Assembly (NCBI GenBank): GCA_963669435.1
Contig: OY770025.1
Location: 1,798,001-1,862,000 of the forward strand
DNA: 64,000 nt
Direction of reading: 5' to 3'
Source: CALJFL01 sp963669435
Lineage (GTDB): Bacteria > Pseudomonadota > Gammaproteobacteria > Pseudomonadales > Halieaceae
The notes under the pieces were generated by a model. That model was given only the letters and a program-made list of their open reading frames with translations, was not told where the DNA came from and made no database searches. The position numbers and the translations under genes are program-made. This document shows positions 60,531 to 64,000 of the stretch, in pieces (position 1 is the first letter of the stretch; every line of letters begins with the position of its first letter).

Positions 60531-61426
60531 AGGTAGACCTCGCCGTCTTCACGCAGCAGGTCCTGTAGATATTTGCCGTAACCGCTCTTTTCGAGGGGTG
60601 CGGCCAGCGCCAGTAACTGCTCCGCGTTGATATAGCCCATACGGTAGGCCACTTCCTCCGGGCAGGCGATTTTCAGGCCCTGGCGTTCTTCCACCACCCG
60701 AATGAAGTTGGCTGCATCCAGCAACGAATTGTGGGTGCCGGTGTCCAGCCAGGCGGTGCCTCGGCTCATCACTTCCACGTGCAGGTCACCGCGCTCCAGG
60801 TAAACCTTATTGACGTCGGTAATCTCCAACTCGCCACGCGGGGAGGGACGGATGTTCTTGGCGATATCTATGACGTCGTTGTCGTAGAAGTACAAGCCTG
60901 TGACCGCGTAGTGAGAGCGCGGGTTGGCGGGTTTCTCCTCAATATCCTGGGCGACGCCCTCCTTGTCGAAGGACACCACGCCGTAACGTTCCGGGTCCTG
61001 GACGTAGTAGGCAAATACCGAGGCACCCTGTTGGCGCGCAGCGGCGGAGCTCAGTTTTTCGGAGAAGCCACCACCGTAAAAGATGTTGTCGCCCAGAACC
61101 AGGCTTGCGGGCGCATTACCGATAAAGTCTTCACCCAGGATGAAGGCCTGCGCGAGGCCATCCGGGCTGGGTTGTGCCGTGTACTGGATGTTCAGCCCCC
61201 ATTGGCTGCCATCTGCGAGCAAATCGGTAAATGCCTGCTGATCCCGGGGGGTGGTGATCACCAGGATATCGGTAATTCCGGCCAGCATTAGTGTGGCCAG
61301 GGGGTAGTAGACCATGGGTTTGTCATATACGGGCATCAGTTGCTTGCTGACGGTGCTGGTCAGTGGGTGCAGCCGGGTGCCCGAGCCGCCGGCCAGGATG
61401 ATGCCTTTGTAGTTACTCTTTGCCAT
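60527..61426 (-). CDS. rfbA: Glucose-1-phosphate thymidylyltransferase
   Basis: 299 residues. It forms dTDP-glucose from dTTP and glucose-1-phosphate, the first pathway step, with feedback by dTDP-rhamnose. GIILAGGSGTRLHPLTSTVSKQLMPVYDKPMVYYPL is the nucleotide-binding signature, LVLGDNIFYGGGF carries the metal Asp, and EKPANPRSHYAVTGLYFYDNDV plus RGTAWLDTGTHNSLLDA are RmlA blocks. It is first in the rfbA-rfbC minus-strand pair. Confidence 0.97.
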   Translation of the reverse strand: MAKSNYKGIILAGGSGTRLHPLTSTVSKQLMPVYDKPMVYYPLATLMLAGITDILVITTPRDQQAFTDLLADGSQWGLNIQYTAQPSPDGLAQAFILGEDFIGNAPASLVLGDNIFYGGGFSEKLSSAAARQQGASVFAYYVQDPERYGVVSFDKEGVAQDIEEKPANPRSHYAVTGLYFYDNDVIDIAKNIRPSPRGELEITDVNKVYLERGDLHVEVMSRGTAWLDTGTHNSLLDAANFIRVVEERQGLKIACPEEVAYRMGYINAEQLLALAAPLEKSGYGKYLQDLLREDGEVYL

Positions 61427-61676
61427 GAAGATTCCCTGAAGTGTGGGCGTGGATTATAGGCACATTTAATGTATGGGCCCAGTGGAATCGGGCCTCGTGG
61501 GGGCCGGTGCGGACAGGGCGAGGGGTGGTTTTTTGACCAATCACTGGTAGAATCCGGGCCCTTTCCCATTAAAACGCTTGCTTTACTTTTCCCATCGGCA
61601 GTGCGGCATAAGCAACCTTGAGGTATAGATTATCAGGCAGCTTGATTCAATTGAGGGCAACCCGCTGGCGGCGGCG
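61427..61676. promoter_or_regulatory. Divergent gap between rfbA and the GT4 gene
   Basis: 250 bp with no ORF. TAGAAT (61548-61553) and a T-rich stretch near 61529-61535 are weak promoter candidates for the rightward genes. GAGGT at 61619-61623 is followed after 5 bp by an in-frame ATT at 61629 that opens the reading frame of the next gene, so a non-ATG start further upstream than the GTG is possible. Confidence 0.3.
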
Positions 61677-62960
61677 GTGGATCAGGCGTGCCTGCCGGAT
61701 GACACCAGTCCCCGCGATATCAGCGCCAGGCCACTGCGTATCGCTCTGCTGGGCTATCGCAGTGCCCCTTATGGCGGCGGTCAGGGCGTTTACCTCAAAT
61801 ACCTGAGCAAGGCACTGGTCGATGCGGGTCATAGCGTGGATGTGATATCCGGCCCGCCTTACCCGCATCTTGACCCGCGTGTTCGCCTGATCGAAATACC
61901 CAGCCTCGATCTGTTCGAAAATGGCCTTGGTTCTTTGCGTCCCCATCACCTGCGCTCGATGAGCAATATCATCGAGTGGACCAGCAAGCTCACCGGTGGC
62001 TTTGCAGAGCCCTACACCTTTGGCCGCCGTGTGCTGAAATACCTGCGCCAACACCGACATGAATACGACCTCATACATGATAATCAGAGCCTCAGCTACG
62101 GTATGTTGCAACTGCAGCGCGAGGGGTTCCCGCTGGTCACTACCATTCATCACCCGGTAACCAGCGATTTACGTATCGCCCTGGCAGCGGCGCGCCGTTG
62201 GCATGAGCGCCTGTTGATCCGTCGATGGCACTCGTTTCTGGGCATGCAAAAGAGAGTCGTCAAACAGTTGCGCAACGTGGTGACCGTATCTGACTGCTCG
62301 CGACAGGACATCGCCCGCGATTTCGGCTTGCAGCCCGCAGGCATCAGCCTGGTTCACAACGGTATCGACACCGAGACCTTTCGGCCGCTGGCGCAAGTGA
62401 CGCGTTTACCGCGACGCTTGATGGCGACAGCATCTGCAGATGCTCCGCTCAAAGGTGTGCGCTATCTGCTGCGCGCCTATGCCAGCCTGCTAGAGGAGTT
62501 TCCCGATCTGGAGCTTTTGCTGGTCAGTAAGCCCCAGCCGGGCGGCAAGACCGAGAGACTGGTCTCTGCGCTCGGGCTTGAGCAGAAGGTTAAATTCGTC
62601 AGTGGTATCAGCACCGAGGACATGGTGCGCTACTACGCCGAGGCCACCATCGCGATAGTGCCCTCTGTCTACGAGGGGTTTGGTCTGCCGGCCGGTGAGG
62701 CGATGGCCTGTGGCGTTCCGGTGGTCTCCACCGACGGCGGTGCACTACCTGAAGTGGTAGCGGATGCCGGCGTCATCGTGCCTGCAAAATCAGCCGATGC
62801 GCTGGCCGAGGCGGTAGCTTCTTTGCTGCGTGATGCCCCACGGCGGGACAGATTGGCCGCTGCCGGCCGCAACCGCATTTTGGAGAAATTCAGTTGGCAG
62901 GTGTGCGCTGCACAAATGACCCGCTACTATCATTCGGTGCTGGCGCATGCAGACGGTTGA
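61677..62960 (+). CDS. Glycosyltransferase family 4 protein at the head of a three-gene run
   Basis: 427 residues from GTG at 61677 (no good Shine-Dalgarno; an ATT at 61629 with GAGGT is an alternative). It has the GT-B fold: IALLGYRSAPYGGGQGVYLKYLSKALVDAGHSVDVIS with the acceptor-loop glycine run, and VPSVYEGFGLPAGEAMACGVPVVSTDGGALPEVV, the E-x7-E region. A His-rich stretch (YPHLDPRVRLIEIPSLDL, IHHPVTSD) is conserved-looking. Sugar unknown. It overlaps the next gene by 14 bp. Confidence 0.88.
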   Translation: MDQACLPDDTSPRDISARPLRIALLGYRSAPYGGGQGVYLKYLSKALVDAGHSVDVISGPPYPHLDPRVRLIEIPSLDLFENGLGSLRPHHLRSMSNIIEWTSKLTGGFAEPYTFGRRVLKYLRQHRHEYDLIHDNQSLSYGMLQLQREGFPLVTTIHHPVTSDLRIALAAARRWHERLLIRRWHSFLGMQKRVVKQLRNVVTVSDCSRQDIARDFGLQPAGISLVHNGIDTETFRPLAQVTRLPRRLMATASADAPLKGVRYLLRAYASLLEEFPDLELLLVSKPQPGGKTERLVSALGLEQKVKFVSGISTEDMVRYYAEATIAIVPSVYEGFGLPAGEAMACGVPVVSTDGGALPEVVADAGVIVPAKSADALAEAVASLLRDAPRRDRLAAAGRNRILEKFSWQVCAAQMTRYYHSVLAHADG

Positions 62961-63663
62961 TTTCAAACACTTCCCGCTCTCACCGGGAGATCGCGTGCTC
63001 GATCTGGGTTGTGGTGAGGGCCGGCACGTGATCTCCGCCTACCTGGAAGAACGTGTTGAATCCTTTGGTGTCGACCTGTCCGTGGATGACCTGAAAACCA
63101 CGCGTGACAAGTTTCAGGATTTCTCTCAGCCCGGCGATGACCAGCGAGCATTCGGGCTGGCCTCTGCCAACGCCCTACAGCTACCCTTTGCTGATGACAC
63201 CTTCGATAAGGTTATTTGCAGCGAGGTGCTGGAACACATCCCGGACTACCGCGCGGCGCTGGTAGAGATCCAGCGGGTACTGAAGCCCGGCGGGCTGCTG
63301 TGTGCGAGCGTACCCCGACGCTGGCCCGAGAAAATCTGTTGGGCGCTGAGCGACGCCTATTACCAGGTGCCGGGCGGGCATGTGCGCATTTTTCGCGCCG
63401 GCGAATTGCGCGGGGATATAGAATCGCTGGGTTTTCACCACTACTACCGCCACTGGGCCCACGCCCTGCACGCGCCGTTCTGGTGGCTCAAGTGCCTGTT
63501 CTGGAATACGCAGGACAGCAACTGGCTGGTTGCGCAGTATCATCGCCTGCTGGTGTGGGACCTGATGGAAAAACCCGCTGTCACCCGCATCCTGGAGGCC
63601 GGCATGAATCCACTGATGGGCAAGAGCGTGGTGATGTACTTTCGTAAAGAGGTGGCAGCATGA
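62947..63663 (+). CDS. Class I SAM-dependent methyltransferase
   Basis: 238 residues with the Rossmann SAM site VLDLGCGEGRHVISAYLE, FGVDLSVDDL, ANALQLPFADDTFDKVICSEVLEHIPD and VLKPGGLLCASVPRRWPE. The substrate-recognition C-terminus (HALHAPFWWLKCLFW) is Trp-rich and could contact a lipid or membrane. It may modify a sugar, lipid or quinone. It starts inside the glycosyltransferase gene and its stop overlaps the next ATG (ATGA), so the three genes form an operon. Confidence 0.9.
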   Translation: MQTVDFKHFPLSPGDRVLDLGCGEGRHVISAYLEERVESFGVDLSVDDLKTTRDKFQDFSQPGDDQRAFGLASANALQLPFADDTFDKVICSEVLEHIPDYRAALVEIQRVLKPGGLLCASVPRRWPEKICWALSDAYYQVPGGHVRIFRAGELRGDIESLGFHHYYRHWAHALHAPFWWLKCLFWNTQDSNWLVAQYHRLLVWDLMEKPAVTRILEAGMNPLMGKSVVMYFRKEVAA

Positions 63664-64000
63664 GCGGCTTGTATCTCAGTCGCGGGCTGTTCCCGGAAGA
63701 ATTTTTACGCCCTACGGTAGATTTCATTCTCCAGGTGCAGCAGCCCAGTGGTGAGATTCCATGGTTCGAAGGCGGTTATACCGACCCCTGGGATCACGTG
63801 GAAGCCGCCATGGGCTTGTCGATTGCCGGTGAATACGAGGCCGCCCTACGTGCTTATCACTGGTTGTCTGCGGTGCAATTGGTTGACGGCAGCTGGTGGG
63901 CAGCTTACCGGGGTGACCAGATCGATAATCGCGAGCGCCGTGAGAGCAACTTTGTCGCCTACGTCGCCACGGGGGTTTGGCATCACTTCCTGGTAACGGG
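63660..64000 (+). CDS. Prenyltransferase/squalene-cyclase-like protein, N-terminal part (runs off right edge)
   Basis: The first 113 residues are visible, beginning MSGLYLSRGLFPEEFL and continuing past base 64000. IVQVQQPSGEIPWFEGGYTDPWDHVEAAMGLSIAG-like spacing (FILQVQQPSGEIPWF and DPWDHVEAAMGLSIAG) and LSAVQLVDGSWWAAY resemble the QW-type repeats of alpha/alpha-toroid proteins such as prenyltransferase and squalene-oxidase-like domains. The Asp and Trp residues here are not the full DxDD motif, and the catalytic region may lie beyond the window. Coupled to the methyltransferase by ATGA. Confidence 0.65.
   Translation, partial: MSGLYLSRGLFPEEFLRPTVDFILQVQQPSGEIPWFEGGYTDPWDHVEAAMGLSIAGEYEAALRAYHWLSAVQLVDGSWWAAYRGDQIDNRERRESNFVAYVATGVWHHFLVT

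Noticed and set aside
1..64000. tRNA or rRNA genes
   Set aside because: No cloverleaf with TTCNANNC/anticodon pattern or rRNA-like stretch was recognised while reading; a tRNA-finding program would be decisive.

Overview
The window is a contiguous piece of a moderately GC-rich gammaproteobacterial chromosome. Block order supports this: trkA-rsmB-fmt-def-(LysM)-dprA-tsaC-hemF-aroE, the aa3/caa3 oxidase operon, polA-engB-cytochromes-dsbA, and argA-argE-pit-DUF47-glnE-waa. Together these suggest a marine group near Pseudomonadales/Cellvibrionales (Halieaceae- or Spongiibacteraceae-like); that placement is inference from gene order and protein style, not a database result. Coding density is high, no tRNA, rRNA, prophage or CRISPR was found, and no clear pseudogene was seen.

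Layout. 1-9.2 kb: potassium uptake regulator, translation-linked enzymes (rsmB, fmt, def), a LysM envelope protein, dprA, tsaC, hemF, aroE, a gamma-carbonic anhydrase-like protein and a small zinc-ribbon protein. 9.2-11.6 kb: an unknown gene, a 278-bp structured MITE-like element with 25-bp terminal inverted repeats, and a MATE transporter whose stop codon lies in the element's terminal repeat. 11.6-19.5 kb: cytochrome c oxidase operon (coxB-ctaD-ctaG-coxC, a convergent DUF2909 gene, SURF1, an SCO-like protein, ctaB, SCO1), with no heme A synthase gene (ctaA) between the SCO-like gene and ctaB. 20-25.6 kb: polA, a probable structured sRNA in the Spot 42/ErsA position, engB, cytochromes c5 and c4, and dsbA.

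25.6-29.1 kb: a two-gene unit of an FhaC/ShlB-type outer-membrane transporter and a secreted Pro/Gln/Thr-rich protein with seven 36-residue repeats encoded by a 108-bp tandem array. This is the most unusual gene pair in the window. 29-42.8 kb: amino-acid metabolism (cysteine synthase-like, Lrp regulator, leuA, a PLP dehydratase/racemase, ilvD, argA, argE), a diguanylate cyclase, a DUF6279 lipoprotein, and the Pit phosphate transporter with its DUF47 partner. 43-47.8 kb: an isolated GspE/PilB-type ATPase and glnE.

47.8-64 kb: cell-surface polysaccharide genes. A tightly overlapping glnE-waaF-waaC-waaG-waaP run builds the inner LPS core. It is followed by an alpha/beta hydrolase, a sulfotransferase, two more WaaP/InaA-like kinases, a glycosyltransferase, an O-antigen ligase-like protein, and the four dTDP-L-rhamnose genes in two convergent pairs (rfbDB and rfbCA). 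At the right edge a glycosyltransferase, a methyltransferase and a protein resembling the alpha/alpha-toroid prenyltransferase fold overlap one another and run off the window.

How the parts connect: CtaB, CtaG, SURF1, SCO1 and the SCO-like protein assemble the oxidase, while cytochromes c4/c5 can feed it electrons and DsbA oxidises periplasmic thiols. The LPS core genes, rhamnose pathway, ligase and modifying enzymes would together make a rhamnose-containing, possibly phosphorylated and sulfated surface glycan.
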